A DNA stretch of 64,000 nt from Paenisporosarcina sp. FSL H8-0542 (GCF_038632915.1 NZ_CP152050.1:237501-301500), one strand, 5' to 3'; numbered from the stretch's first letter, positions 29,861 through 40,291 are shown. A program made the numbers and translations. Notes: generated by a model not told the origin, from the sequence alone.

Positions 29861-31690
29861 ATACTACCATTTTTCACAAACCCATATCCGGATGAACTGA
29901 TTTATTCTGCGATTGCACGTTATCACTTTTATAGTGGGAATATTGATTTCAAAGATACCTTAGAAGAAGTGTTTCTAAGTCGATCAGTGATTCCGAGCGT
30001 GGAAATAGGAAGTCAATTTACTGCGTTAGCCCAGCAACTTGGTTCTAATTATTCTGTTGAAAGTCTAATAGCAGAACATACGATTTATCCATACTACGCA
30101 TTGTTTCTTTCAAAGCAGCGACAGCAAGAAATCATGAAAGATATTAAAGGTAATGGTCAAGGACTATATACAAGACTAGGACTAGTTGCGGGGAGTATCT
30201 GTAAAAAGGATGGACTCTATTATTGTAATATATGTGCGACGAAAGATGTTGATCAATATGGAGAGCCGTATATTCATCGAGAGCATCAACTTCAAGGTAT
30301 CGATTACTGTAGCCACCATGAAATTAAGTTAAGAAAGTATCCTGTTGATTTCAATATGAAAAGCAGAATAGAATTTATTCGTTTTGAAATAAAGAACATG
30401 GTTCTGTTGCCGTTACATGAAGTCGATGAATCTGCAAAGATTCAAATAACATTAGCAAAAATGGCATATCAGCTTTTACAATTACCACTTAATGGATTAT
30501 CTCGAGAAGATATGGCTTTAAAATATAGAGCAGTTCTACGAGAACGAAATTTAGTCACTGCATCGAATCGTGTACGACAGAGCAATTTACATGAAATCTT
30601 TCAAGTGAAACTACCTAAAGGGTTTTTAGTGGAGTTTGAATCAGAGATTGATGAAAAGGATGAATACAATTGGTTGAAGGTGCTTACTCGTAATGTAAAG
30701 CGTCATGTACATCCGTTCCGTCACTTAATTATTCTATACTTTTTAGAAGTTGATATACAAAGTTTTATAAAGACAGATAAAGATTTAGGTGCATTTGGTA
30801 AAGGTCCATGGCCGTGTTTAAATAAGGCAGCATTACATCACAATCAGCTTACTGTTGTGAGAGTCGAAGTAACAAGAGACTTCAAAACGAAAAATCCTAT
30901 TGGAACATTCGCCTGCTCCTGTGGTTTTGTTTATGCAAGAAAAGGTCCAGATAGAACAGAAGAAGATCAATTTCTTATAGGTCGTGTGAAAGTATTTGGA
31001 CATGTGTGGCAAAAGAAGCTGCAAGAATTATCAAAGCAAGGCTTAAGTATTCGATCAATTGCGAGAGAACTTGATGTTGATTCTAAGACTGTGAAAAAGT
31101 ATTTAGAGGAATTTAATGAAATATCAGTTAAAGAAAAATCCAATAATTTAGCCTTGTGTGATCTATACCGAATAGAGATAGTGGAAGGTATAAAGAAACA
31201 TGAGGATTTAAATCGAACACAAATACGCGGGCAGTTCCCAAAGCAGTATATCTATTTATATAGAAACGATAAGAGGTGGCTATTTGAACATCTACCGGTA
31301 AAGAAAAAGCAAAATGAAACAAGGAGAATAGTTGATTGGGAAAAGCGTGATAAAGAATATCACAACAAAATTGATCAACTATATCAGGAATTAGTTCAAT
31401 CCAAGAAGCCAATCCGGATTACAAAAACAATCATCGGAAAAAGACTGGGTATACTCGCCGATTTAGAACGTAATTTAGACAAACTACCCCGTACAGATAA
31501 ATTACTTCAGAGCGTTGTTGAATCTGTACAAGGCTTTCGAATTCGTCGTTGTTACAAGATAATTGATAAGATGTTTGAACAAAATGAATCAGTATTACTT
31601 TGGCAAGTACAAAGAGCTGGGGGATTGAGATATTCGTCTTTTATTGAAATAAAAGGAGAGTTAGAAAGATATATTCAGAAAAAATGTTAG
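29861..31690 (+). CDS. tniQ: TniQ/TnsD-family target selector 1, apparent AUA start
   Basis: 609 residues if started at ATA 29861. TniQ-family proteins choose the insertion site; TnsD members recognise glmS. The conserved N-terminus (FFTNPYPDELIYSAIARYHF) lies upstream of the first ATG (29969). In-frame sequence before the ATA is just five codons from a TAG at 29846, with no ATG, GTG or TTG. AGGAGG (29847-29852) sits 8 nt before the ATA. A zinc site is visible in YYCNICATKDVDQYGEPYIH followed by HREHQ and YCSHH. A helix-turn-helix follows around RSIARELDVDSKTVKKYLEE. AUU at 29855 is a less well spaced alternative. Confidence 0.88.
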   Translation: MLPFFTNPYPDELIYSAIARYHFYSGNIDFKDTLEEVFLSRSVIPSVEIGSQFTALAQQLGSNYSVESLIAEHTIYPYYALFLSKQRQQEIMKDIKGNGQGLYTRLGLVAGSICKKDGLYYCNICATKDVDQYGEPYIHREHQLQGIDYCSHHEIKLRKYPVDFNMKSRIEFIRFEIKNMVLLPLHEVDESAKIQITLAKMAYQLLQLPLNGLSREDMALKYRAVLRERNLVTASNRVRQSNLHEIFQVKLPKGFLVEFESEIDEKDEYNWLKVLTRNVKRHVHPFRHLIILYFLEVDIQSFIKTDKDLGAFGKGPWPCLNKAALHHNQLTVVRVEVTRDFKTKNPIGTFACSCGFVYARKGPDRTEEDQFLIGRVKVFGHVWQKKLQELSKQGLSIRSIARELDVDSKTVKKYLEEFNEISVKEKSNNLALCDLYRIEIVEGIKKHEDLNRTQIRGQFPKQYIYLYRNDKRWLFEHLPVKKKQNETRRIVDWEKRDKEYHNKIDQLYQELVQSKKPIRITKTIIGKRLGILADLERNLDKLPRTDKLLQSVVESVQGFRIRRCYKIIDKMFEQNESVLLWQVQRAGGLRYSSFIEIKGELERYIQKKC

Positions 31691-31760
31691 AAAAATATCT
31701 GTTATAGAGGAATGAATGGAAATGATTTATACCAAATAAAGTTATTTGGGGGAGATTGAG

Positions 31761-33608
31761 ATTCTTACATTTTTCACTGATCCATATAAAGATGAATTGG
31801 TTTATTCATCAATAGCTCGTTATCATTTCTATAGTGGTAACATTAATTTAAAGGATACCTTAGAAGAATTATTTAGAAGTCGAAATGTTGGTGCGAGTGT
31901 TTTGTTTGGTAGTAGGTTTACCATATTAGCTGAACAAATAGGGAGAAATTATTCTGTCGAGAGCTTGCTTAATAATCATACAATTTACCCGTATTATGCA
32001 CCATTTATTTCGGTTCAGCGTCAACAAGAAGCAATATCTAAAGTTAATGGTAAAGGTAATGGGCTATATTGGAGCCTTGGAATGGCTTCAGGTGGAATTT
32101 GCAGAAAAGACGGTCTCTATTATTGCTCATTGTGTGCAAATGAAGATATCGAAAAATATGGGGAGCCTTATATTCATCGTGAACATCAATTGCAAGGAAT
32201 AGAATATTGCGGACACCATGAAACTCAAGTGAAGAAATATGCTAATGATCTAAGAACGGCTAGTACATTTGAATATATTCGGTTTAATAAAAAAATAATG
32301 GATTTATCAATTCCACAAAGAGTTGAACATAATGAATTTTCTATGGTTGAAATCAAATTAGCAAAGATGGCATATCAATTGTTACAAGTTCCTATTGATA
32401 AATTTTCTAGAGAACACATTGTACTTAAATATCGAGCTCTATTGAGAGAAAGAAATTTAATAACACTTGAAAATTATGTAAGAAAAGTGAAATTACACAG
32501 AGCTTTTTCTATTAAATTTCCAAAAGGTTTTTTAGAGAAATACGAATCGTCAATTATAAATGAAAGTAGTAATTGGCTAAATATGATAACATCCATTAAA
32601 AGTAGTAATGTTCATCCTTTCCGACATCTATTACTGATATTTTTTCTAGAATTAGACATTGATTCATTTTTAGACATTGAACCAGATCAAGGACCATATG
32701 GATTAGGTCCATGGCCGTGCCTTAATAAAGCTGCGAACCACTTCGAGCGAAATGTAGTGAATAAACTAGTTATTAAAAGTGATAGAACTGGCCAACCTGT
32801 TGGTGAATTTTCTTGTTCATGTGGATTGATTTACGTTCGAAAAGGACCTGATAAAACAGCTAACGATAAATGTCGAATAAGTTATATTAAAGTTTATGGC
32901 GAGAGTTGGCTTGCCGAGATTCATAAGTTACACAATAATGGTCTAAGTATAAATGCTGTAGCAAAACAACTAGGAGTTTCTAGAGATATTATTAGTAGAC
33001 AACTAAGAGGTATCGGTAAATCAAAAGATAAAAATAAATCAGTGAGTAAAGAGGAGTTAATAAAGAAATATCGTAAAAAATTCCTTGAAGATATGAAACA
33101 ATTCCCAAACTCCTACAGGACAGAGTTGGGAAGGAAATTTAATAAGATTTATAGTTTTTTATTCAAAAATGATAGAGAATGGCTTATTGGACACATTCCC
33201 AAAAAACAAAAGGTAATATCTTGTAAAAGGTTTGATTGGAAAGCCAGGGATGAGGATTATTACGAGAGAATAAAAGTTCTTCACAAAGACTTACTAGAAC
33301 TAGATAAACCAGTAAGAATTACACGTACATTTATTGGCAAGAGATTGGAAATTCTAAATAGCTTAGTGAGATCGGATACGGAAATAAAACTACCACGTAC
33401 AAATCAATTATTAAATGAAATAACCGAGTCTGTTCAAGATTTTCAGTATAGGAGATGTATAAAAATTTTAGATAAGTTGTTAGAAGAAGATGAACCGTTT
33501 GGAATTTGGAAAGTACAAAAAAAGGGTGGAGTACATCCACGTCATTTTATCGAAATAAAAACTAAATTAGAAGAATACTTAGAAAGGAAGAAGGGGGGAA
33601 ATAATTAA
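31761..33608 (+). CDS. tniQ: TniQ/TnsD-family target selector 2, apparent AUU start
   Basis: 615-residue paralogue of the previous gene, alike along the whole length. N-terminus LTFFTDPYKDELVYSSIARY, zinc motif YYCSLCANEDIEKYGEPYIH with HREHQ, helix-turn-helix NAVAKQLGVSRDIISRQLRG. The homologous start codon is ATT 31761, six bases after GGGGGAG; the only standard alternative, TTG 31746, overlaps that ribosome site. Divergence between the copies suggests separate target preferences, one of which should be the glmS end. The assignment of targets cannot be made from sequence. Confidence 0.87.
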   Translation: MLTFFTDPYKDELVYSSIARYHFYSGNINLKDTLEELFRSRNVGASVLFGSRFTILAEQIGRNYSVESLLNNHTIYPYYAPFISVQRQQEAISKVNGKGNGLYWSLGMASGGICRKDGLYYCSLCANEDIEKYGEPYIHREHQLQGIEYCGHHETQVKKYANDLRTASTFEYIRFNKKIMDLSIPQRVEHNEFSMVEIKLAKMAYQLLQVPIDKFSREHIVLKYRALLRERNLITLENYVRKVKLHRAFSIKFPKGFLEKYESSIINESSNWLNMITSIKSSNVHPFRHLLLIFFLELDIDSFLDIEPDQGPYGLGPWPCLNKAANHFERNVVNKLVIKSDRTGQPVGEFSCSCGLIYVRKGPDKTANDKCRISYIKVYGESWLAEIHKLHNNGLSINAVAKQLGVSRDIISRQLRGIGKSKDKNKSVSKEELIKKYRKKFLEDMKQFPNSYRTELGRKFNKIYSFLFKNDREWLIGHIPKKQKVISCKRFDWKARDEDYYERIKVLHKDLLELDKPVRITRTFIGKRLEILNSLVRSDTEIKLPRTNQLLNEITESVQDFQYRRCIKILDKLLEEDEPFGIWKVQKKGGVHPRHFIEIKTKLEEYLERKKGGNN

Positions 33609-33912
33609 TGATTTACCGCCTTTTTTCAATACGTCTTTATTACTTTTCGACGCTTACGTTTCCTATTCACATGGAAGGATAATTAACAGTAGTATGAGGA
33701 ATTGCTAAGCATGCAAGGTACATTAAAGATTGTTATTAAAGAGCATATATAAGTAAAAATTAGTTAACAGAAAAACCTTGTTCTATGGAATTCGCGTACT
33801 ATAAAACTCAAATTGAATTGTATTTTTTAAACGTATTTACAATTTTTTAAAAAGGTTACAAAGTACATATATAGTAGGAATGAAAATTATGATTGAGCTC
33901 CAACATTCTTAA

Positions 33913-34059
33913 TGGCTAGTGGAACAATTTAGATCTATTGTGGTCCATTTGACTGATGATTTTAAATCGGCTATTACAGGTGAAATGCGTCCATTCATCC
34001 TAAATTCCGTTCATGATGATTCAATTTTGCAGCTAATTGTTCCTGTTCGTACATATTAA
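33913..34059 (+). pseudogene. C-terminal remnant of an unknown protein
   Basis: 48 codons of plausible coding sequence ending ILQLIVPVRTY, preceded in frame by a stop. The family is not recognised. The terminator right behind it supports a former gene end. Confidence 0.4.
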
Positions 34060-34066
34060 ATTCCAA

Positions 34067-34106
34067 AAGACGATTTATCCCTGGACAGGGTCAAATCGTC
34101 TTTTTC
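34067..34106 (+). terminator. Intrinsic terminator after the gene remnant
   Basis: Stem AAGACGATTT / AAATCGTCTT enclosing a second short dyad, followed by TTTTC. Confidence 0.7.
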
Positions 34107-34348
34107 AATTTGCAATAAGAATCCCATTAGTTATGACAATAAATGGAATGTTTTAAACCCTTTCTAAAATTAAAGTGTCAATAATTAGGTTTTGAACTGT
34201 TATTATAAGAGGGAGTACGCTCTCGCCTTCTACTGGTAGAATAGAGGGGAGTAGGGTGCCAAAGAAGATATGTGCAAATACGACTTTCAGTTATCTACAT
34301 ACAAACCAGAGGCTTCAATAATTACAAGAAAAGTGAGGAATAGAACAA

Positions 34349-35941
34349 ATGAGTGGATTGAACACGATACTATTTAGTGCTGCAGATAACTTACGCAGCA
34401 AAATGGATGCATCAGAATATAAGAACTATTTATTAGGCTTGATTTTTTATAAATATTTGTCGGATCGATTACTCGTAAAAGTAGTTGAGATTGCAGATGA
34501 GTCGCTAGAAGAATACGACACGGTAGAAAAACAATCGCAACTATATGAAACATTACTAGGGGATGCAGAAATCAAAAGTGATTTAATTGAAACCTTGGTC
34601 GATACACTGGGCTATGATATTGAACCAGCGTATCTATTTAACGTATTAACAAATCAAGCCAAACAAACCACATTCCAGTTAAACGATCTCAATAAGGCAT
34701 TTATCGAATTGTCGACAAAATACGATCAGTTCAACGGCCTATTTGATGATGTGGATTTACATTCAAAAAAACTGGGGTCAGATGCTCAGCAACGAAACAT
34801 TACCATCACTGAAGTGATAAAGAAATTGAATCCGATTAACCTATTGGGGCATGGGGGCGATGTGATTGGGGACGCGTATGAGTTCTTAATCAGCCAATTT
34901 GCATCAGAAGCTGGCAAGAAGGCAGGAGAATTCTATACACCTCATGAAGTATCAGTCATGATGGCGCGTATTACTTCCATGGGACAAGAGGATAAAAAGC
35001 TATTTAGCGTATACGATCCGACCATGGGATCTGGGTCGTTGATGTTGAATGTCCGAAACTACATCCGTCACCCGGAAAGTGTGAAATACCACGGACAGGA
35101 ACTCAACACCACGACTTTTAATCTCGCTAAAATGAACTTAATCTTGCACGGCGTAGATAAAGAAGATATGCGTTTAAGCAATGGCGATACCTTGAACAAA
35201 GATTGGCCGACAGATGAGCCATATACGTTTGATTCAGTATTGATGAACCCACCCTATTCAGCGAAATGGTCTTCAGACGATACCTTCTTAGATGATTCAC
35301 GCTTTAACCGTTTCGGAAAGTTGGCGCCAAAATCAAAAGCTGATTTTGCGTTTCTCTTGCATGGTCTTTATCACCTGAAAGATTCCGGAACAATGGCTAT
35401 CGTGTTGCCACATGGGGTACTGTTCCGTGGAGCTGCCGAAGGCGTAATTCGGAAGAAGTTGTTGGAAGACGGCAGCATTGATGCGGTAATCGGCATGCCA
35501 AGCAATTTGTTCTTTGGAACATCAATTCCGACGACGGTCATTATCTTGAAGAAAAATCGCGAGTCACGTGACGTCCTTTTTATTGACGCAAGCAATGACT
35601 TTATTAAAGGTAAAAACCAAAACAAACTCTCAAAAGAGAATATCGATAAGGTTGTTGAAACGTATAGATATCGAGAGGACGTCGATAAGTATGCACATAT
35701 GGCTAGTTTTGAAGAGATTAAAGAGAACGACTTCAATTTAAATATCTCAAGATATGTAGATACCTTTGAAGAAAAAGAGACAGTGGATATGGCTACAATT
35801 GGTGTAAGTATTCGAGAGGTCCGAAAAGAAAAAGCTGAACTTGAATCGAGTTTATACAAAATGATTTCTTCTCTTCAATACAGTGAAGAAGACACAGAAT
35901 GGATGCAAGGGGCGTTAGAGGTGTTTAAGCATGAAGATTGA
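34349..35941 (+). CDS. hsdM: Type I restriction-modification DNA methyltransferase HsdM
   Basis: N6-adenine methyltransferase subunit of a type I restriction system. 530 residues. An N-terminal helical HsdM domain (residues 5-150) is followed by the methylase domain with motif I DPTMGSGSLML near residue 227 and catalytic NPPYSAKW near 308. Shine-Dalgarno GTGAGGA before ATG. It overlaps hsdS by 11 bp. Base use is closer to the core genome than to the tns genes, which fits a separately acquired cargo module. Confidence 0.96.
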   Translation: MSGLNTILFSAADNLRSKMDASEYKNYLLGLIFYKYLSDRLLVKVVEIADESLEEYDTVEKQSQLYETLLGDAEIKSDLIETLVDTLGYDIEPAYLFNVLTNQAKQTTFQLNDLNKAFIELSTKYDQFNGLFDDVDLHSKKLGSDAQQRNITITEVIKKLNPINLLGHGGDVIGDAYEFLISQFASEAGKKAGEFYTPHEVSVMMARITSMGQEDKKLFSVYDPTMGSGSLMLNVRNYIRHPESVKYHGQELNTTTFNLAKMNLILHGVDKEDMRLSNGDTLNKDWPTDEPYTFDSVLMNPPYSAKWSSDDTFLDDSRFNRFGKLAPKSKADFAFLLHGLYHLKDSGTMAIVLPHGVLFRGAAEGVIRKKLLEDGSIDAVIGMPSNLFFGTSIPTTVIILKKNRESRDVLFIDASNDFIKGKNQNKLSKENIDKVVETYRYREDVDKYAHMASFEEIKENDFNLNISRYVDTFEEKETVDMATIGVSIREVRKEKAELESSLYKMISSLQYSEEDTEWMQGALEVFKHED

Positions 35942-37100
35942 TAAAAGCTCAGAAGTTCGTTTTTCAGAATTTAAAGGAAATTGGCTAGAGTATAAATTAG
36001 GAGAATTATATACGGAGCGGAAAGAAAAAGGACAAGACTCTTTACCAATGCTCTCCGTTTCGATTCATAATGGTATTTCAGATGGGGAATTAGATATTGC
36101 CAGCTTAGGAAAGTCGGTTGTGAGGAGTGAAGACAAATCTTTATACAAGCGCGTATATCCTGGCGACCTTGTCCTCAACATGATGCGTGCGTGGCAAGGG
36201 GCATATGGAGTTGTGACATCAGCAGGAATGGTAAGTCCAGCATACATTACTGCTACTCCAGGTAATCAAATTTATCCGCCATTTATGGATTACTGTTTGC
36301 ATCGTGATGAGATGGTTTCTCAGATTAATAATCTTTCTTACGGTGTTACAGACTTTAGAAAAAGATTATATTGGAAGTCGTTTATTAAAATTTCATGTCT
36401 AATTCCTTCAATACCTGAACAAAAAGCAATAACATCTTTTTTAATAAAAGTTGACAAATTAATTTTGAATTACCAGCAAGAACTCACGACACTCAAAAAA
36501 ACCAAACGGGGATTCTTGCAAAAGATGTTTCCAAAAGAAGGGGAGGCTGTTCCGGAAGTTCGTTTTGCTGGATTTAGCGGGGAATGGAATCAAAGATCTT
36601 TAAGAGAACTTATTGAAAGAGAAAAAAAAGGTAAAGCAAAATTAGATTCTCTCGGTCCGGGAGAAGTTGAATATCTAGATGCAGCCCGTTTAAACGGTGG
36701 TGATCCAATACTATGCGGTGCGGTTAAAGATGTCTATGAAGACGATATTTTAATACTTTGGGACGGTTCTAAAGCGGGTTCTGTATATCATGGCTTTGAG
36801 GGCGTATTAGGTTCTACATTAAAAGCATATACCATATTAGAAGATGCAGACCCATCGTTTGTTTATCAATATTTAGTCTTTTCTCAAGAAAATATATTTG
36901 ATAGATATAGAACTCCAAATATACCGCATGTTATCAAAGATTTTACAGACGCGTTTAATATACCTGTGCCACTTTACGAAGAGCAAATCCAAATAGGTAA
37001 TTTCTTTAAACAACTTGATGAGTTAATTGCTCTTCAAGAAAAGGAATTAGACGCCTTAAAAAAAACCAAAAAAGCTTTCCTACAAAAAATGTTCGTCTAA
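35931..37100 (+). CDS. hsdS: Type I restriction specificity subunit HsdS
   Basis: 389-residue DNA-recognition subunit with two target-recognition halves, each starting VRFxxFxGxW-like (residues 9-18 and 206-217). The halves are separated by near-identical coiled spacer sequences (LKKTKRGFLQKMFPKE and LKKTKKAFLQKMFV at the C-terminus). Those repeats are where HsdS halves recombine to change specificity. Intact, so a bipartite recognition site is expected; the sequence of that site cannot be predicted. Confidence 0.94.
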   Translation: MKIDKSSEVRFSEFKGNWLEYKLGELYTERKEKGQDSLPMLSVSIHNGISDGELDIASLGKSVVRSEDKSLYKRVYPGDLVLNMMRAWQGAYGVVTSAGMVSPAYITATPGNQIYPPFMDYCLHRDEMVSQINNLSYGVTDFRKRLYWKSFIKISCLIPSIPEQKAITSFLIKVDKLILNYQQELTTLKKTKRGFLQKMFPKEGEAVPEVRFAGFSGEWNQRSLRELIEREKKGKAKLDSLGPGEVEYLDAARLNGGDPILCGAVKDVYEDDILILWDGSKAGSVYHGFEGVLGSTLKAYTILEDADPSFVYQYLVFSQENIFDRYRTPNIPHVIKDFTDAFNIPVPLYEEQIQIGNFFKQLDELIALQEKELDALKKTKKAFLQKMFV

Positions 37101-37123
37101 ACGAATAGAAAGGAGGACGACTC

Positions 37124-40100
37124 ATGACCAAGATTCTGCATAATGATGAAGTTGAAGTGGAACGTCGCTTGATAAAAGTCTTGGGAGAAGGGCATAACCA
37201 GTGGAATTATCGACCTGACTTAAAATCTGAAGAAGATCTATGGAAGAATTTACGAACAAAGATTACGCAGAATAACTTGTCGGAAATCGGCGAATATCCG
37301 CTGACGGATAAAGAATTTGATACGATCAAAACCGAATTACTGCTGAAAACCAAGACACCTTTTGATGCAGCACGATGGCTCAAAGGAGAGAATGGAATTG
37401 CCCGAATCACAATAGAGCGTGAGGACAGCACGCTTCCTTCAGTCTCGCTGGTATTGTATTCCAATCAAGACATTGGAGGAGGCATCTCTACCTATGAAGT
37501 GGTCCATCAGATTGCGAAGCAAAAAGTGGATGCGGACGGTCGTGATCGTCGCTTTGATGTCACGTTGCTCATTAACGGATTGCCGATTGTACAAATTGAA
37601 TTGAAACAAGCCACCTCTAAAGACGGAGTTTTCCAAGCGTATCATCAGATCAAGAAATATGCAGAAGAGGGCATGTTCCGAAATAACATCTTCGCGACGC
37701 TACAGTTGTTTGTCATTTCCAATGAACAAACCACGCGTTATTTTGCGAATGCAATGCCAAAGGATATGCACAAGAAATTGGTCTTCAGCTGGCGCACGAC
37801 TGATAATCGAAAAGTAGACAACCTCTATGAGTTCGTGAAGCAAGTTCTCAACATTCCGGATGCACACCGATTGATTGCGAACTATACCATTGTCAGTGAA
37901 GATCAAGACAACAAAGCCCTGATGGTTCTTCATTCGTATCAAATTCATGCGATTGAAGCCTTGTTCACCTCTGCGATGAAACACAAATCAGGCTACGTTT
38001 GGCATGCTACGGGTTCCGGAAAAACTTTAACGAGTTTTGTATCTACCAAGCTACTTGCTCGAAAGCCGGGGGTGGATCGTACGGTCATGCTGATTGACCG
38101 CAAAGACTTGGACAACCAAACGACAAATGAATTTACTAAATTTGCTTCCGAATTCAATACAGGGATTTCCTCTGGTAATGCGAAGTCGAACAGTTTAATT
38201 ATTGGTACAGGAAGTTCCAAAGAGTTAAGTGACACGCTGCTATCAAGTGCGAATTCCAATACCGTGATCATCACTACACGGCAAAAATTAGAAGCAGCAC
38301 TACGGTATGCGGAGAAACAAGAAGAACAAAAAGGTTCGCAGCGTTTCCAAAAGCTCATGAGTCAGCACATTGTCTTTGTTGTGGACGAATGCCACCGAGC
38401 ATTAAGTGCAGAGGGAATGGAAGCCATCAAGCAGTTCTTCCCGAATTCCACCTGGTTCGGCTTTACAGGCACACCAATATTTGAAGAAAATAAAAAGCAA
38501 GCGAAGGGGCGTCTGGCTCGTACTACACATGATCAATACGGAGAAGTCTTACACACCTATACCATCAAGAATGCATTGGACGATGGGGCTGTTTTAGGGT
38601 TTCAGGTAGAGCATGAAGATACGATCGAACATACATCACTGAAAAATTACATTTTTAATCAAATGCGTCCTAAAGAGAAATTTGCGGAACTCAGTGATAA
38701 TGAACTGAATGATAAGATCGATGAAATGGATGGTTTGGAAAAAGAGGACTATATTGAATCTTCCTTTTTTGAAAGCGATGATCATATTCAAAAAGTTCTT
38801 CATAAAATATTCCGTCCAGACAATGCCTATACGAAATTCGATTTTCAAAATGGTCGACCTCAAAAGTCAGCCATTTTCACCACAAGCTCAATTGAGATGG
38901 CGAAGCGCTATTACCAGGCCGTCAAGAAGATGACGGCAGATCCCGAATGGTTAACGAATGAGTTTACCGGACACCTGATTCGGAAAGGGCGAACCATAGA
39001 AGACGCTGACTTTCCGCGAATTGCGATTACCTATTCCATGCAGGAGAATGTTGTCGATACCAAAAATATTCAGGATGAAATGAAAGAAGTCATCAAGGAT
39101 TATAACGAGTATTACGATACGTCGTGGTCGATTGAGGACATCGATCGATACAACGGCGATATCAACAATCGCTTGGCTCGGAAACGTGCGGAATTTAAAA
39201 CGTTTGGAAAACAAGTGGACTTAGTCATTGTCGTGGATCGACTGTTGACAGGATTTGATGCTCCGACGATTCAAACCCTATTTGTCGACCGAAACCTAAG
39301 CTATGCTAACCTGATTCAAGCCTTTTCTCGGACCAATCGTACCTATCCTGGGAAGACAAAAGGATTGATTGTGACGTTCCGAAAACCTGTGACCATGGCG
39401 CACAATGTCAAAGCTGCTACTAAGTTATACTCGGAGGCACAGGAAGAAAATAACCTGGTGTACCCAAGTTATACCGAATCGAAGAAACGCTTTAAGAAAG
39501 CGCATAAGGTGCTCACCACACGAGTAGCCAATCAGGCAGCCATTGATGAGCATTCACCGATTAAAGAACGTATCGAGTTTATTAAAGCGTTCCAAGAATT
39601 GAACAAAGCCTATGAAGCCTTAGTAACCTATGACGATTACAACGACGATATGGAGAAATCAGTTGCGCTCCAAGAACAGGTGAAAGTCTTAGAGGAATAC
39701 ATTGGTGCATACAACACGGTGAAAGGTTCTTTAATCGACGACACGCCACCTGTTGAACCAACGGACGATGAAACGGATTTTTCAGGAATTGAGTTTTATG
39801 GGGAAAATGCCAGTACGATGTATGATATTGATTCTACCTATATCAACTTGCTGCTGGAAACCTACGCAGCCAATAACCAAGATATCCGCGAAGAAATTGA
39901 AAAAGCCTTACAAAAGCTGAACAAATCAATTGTCGTAAAAGAGGTGTACCGTTCGATTTTGAATGGCATCGATACTGGGGAAGTTGATGAAGAGGAAGAT
40001 ATATTTGTCGTTAAACGACGCTTCTTCACGGACTCTTTTGACCGGGCGATTCATGCATTCGCAAACATGTGGTTTGTTTCCGAAAACGAATTGCACTTAT

Positions 40101-40291
40101 CCGCCATTCAATATGTAGTCGGGACGCATCCTATCCCAAATATCAGAGGGATTTTAGATAGTAAAAGGTTTGATGAATATAAAGTGACCAATCCGGGTGC
40201 AAGTCCATTGAAATACGGTCCTGAGATGAAACGTCAATGGACCAAGCTACTTGATGAGGTCATTGTGCCGTTAGGGGACGAGTTGCGATAA
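37124..40291 (+). CDS. hsdR: Type I restriction endonuclease subunit HsdR
   Basis: 1055-residue motor and nuclease subunit. The N-terminal PD-(D/E)xK nuclease shows RFDVTLLINGLPIVQIELKQ near residue 145. The superfamily 2 helicase follows: Walker A HATGSGKTLTSF near 293, VVDECHRA near 419, and motif VI QAFSRTNRTYPGK near 740. A C-terminal helical region interacts with the methylase core. Shine-Dalgarno AAAGGAGG. The hsdM-hsdS-hsdR set is complete, so the system is probably active as transposon cargo. Confidence 0.96.
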   Translation: MTKILHNDEVEVERRLIKVLGEGHNQWNYRPDLKSEEDLWKNLRTKITQNNLSEIGEYPLTDKEFDTIKTELLLKTKTPFDAARWLKGENGIARITIEREDSTLPSVSLVLYSNQDIGGGISTYEVVHQIAKQKVDADGRDRRFDVTLLINGLPIVQIELKQATSKDGVFQAYHQIKKYAEEGMFRNNIFATLQLFVISNEQTTRYFANAMPKDMHKKLVFSWRTTDNRKVDNLYEFVKQVLNIPDAHRLIANYTIVSEDQDNKALMVLHSYQIHAIEALFTSAMKHKSGYVWHATGSGKTLTSFVSTKLLARKPGVDRTVMLIDRKDLDNQTTNEFTKFASEFNTGISSGNAKSNSLIIGTGSSKELSDTLLSSANSNTVIITTRQKLEAALRYAEKQEEQKGSQRFQKLMSQHIVFVVDECHRALSAEGMEAIKQFFPNSTWFGFTGTPIFEENKKQAKGRLARTTHDQYGEVLHTYTIKNALDDGAVLGFQVEHEDTIEHTSLKNYIFNQMRPKEKFAELSDNELNDKIDEMDGLEKEDYIESSFFESDDHIQKVLHKIFRPDNAYTKFDFQNGRPQKSAIFTTSSIEMAKRYYQAVKKMTADPEWLTNEFTGHLIRKGRTIEDADFPRIAITYSMQENVVDTKNIQDEMKEVIKDYNEYYDTSWSIEDIDRYNGDINNRLARKRAEFKTFGKQVDLVIVVDRLLTGFDAPTIQTLFVDRNLSYANLIQAFSRTNRTYPGKTKGLIVTFRKPVTMAHNVKAATKLYSEAQEENNLVYPSYTESKKRFKKAHKVLTTRVANQAAIDEHSPIKERIEFIKAFQELNKAYEALVTYDDYNDDMEKSVALQEQVKVLEEYIGAYNTVKGSLIDDTPPVEPTDDETDFSGIEFYGENASTMYDIDSTYINLLLETYAANNQDIREEIEKALQKLNKSIVVKEVYRSILNGIDTGEVDEEEDIFVVKRRFFTDSFDRAIHAFANMWFVSENELHLSAIQYVVGTHPIPNIRGILDSKRFDEYKVTNPGASPLKYGPEMKRQWTKLLDEVIVPLGDELR

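Larger units (their letters stand above)
33609..34348 (+). other. Gene-poor 740-bp stretch with one gene remnant
   Basis: Mostly AT-rich sequence without a full gene. A frame open from 33913 to a stop at 34057 encodes SIVVHLTDDFKSAITGEMRP and similar protein-like sequence, but has no proper start and looks like the tail of a lost cargo gene. It is followed by a terminator (stem AAGACGATTT / AAATCGTCTT, 34067-34106). The last 150 bp should hold the hsdM promoter; I see no strong match. Confidence 0.5.
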
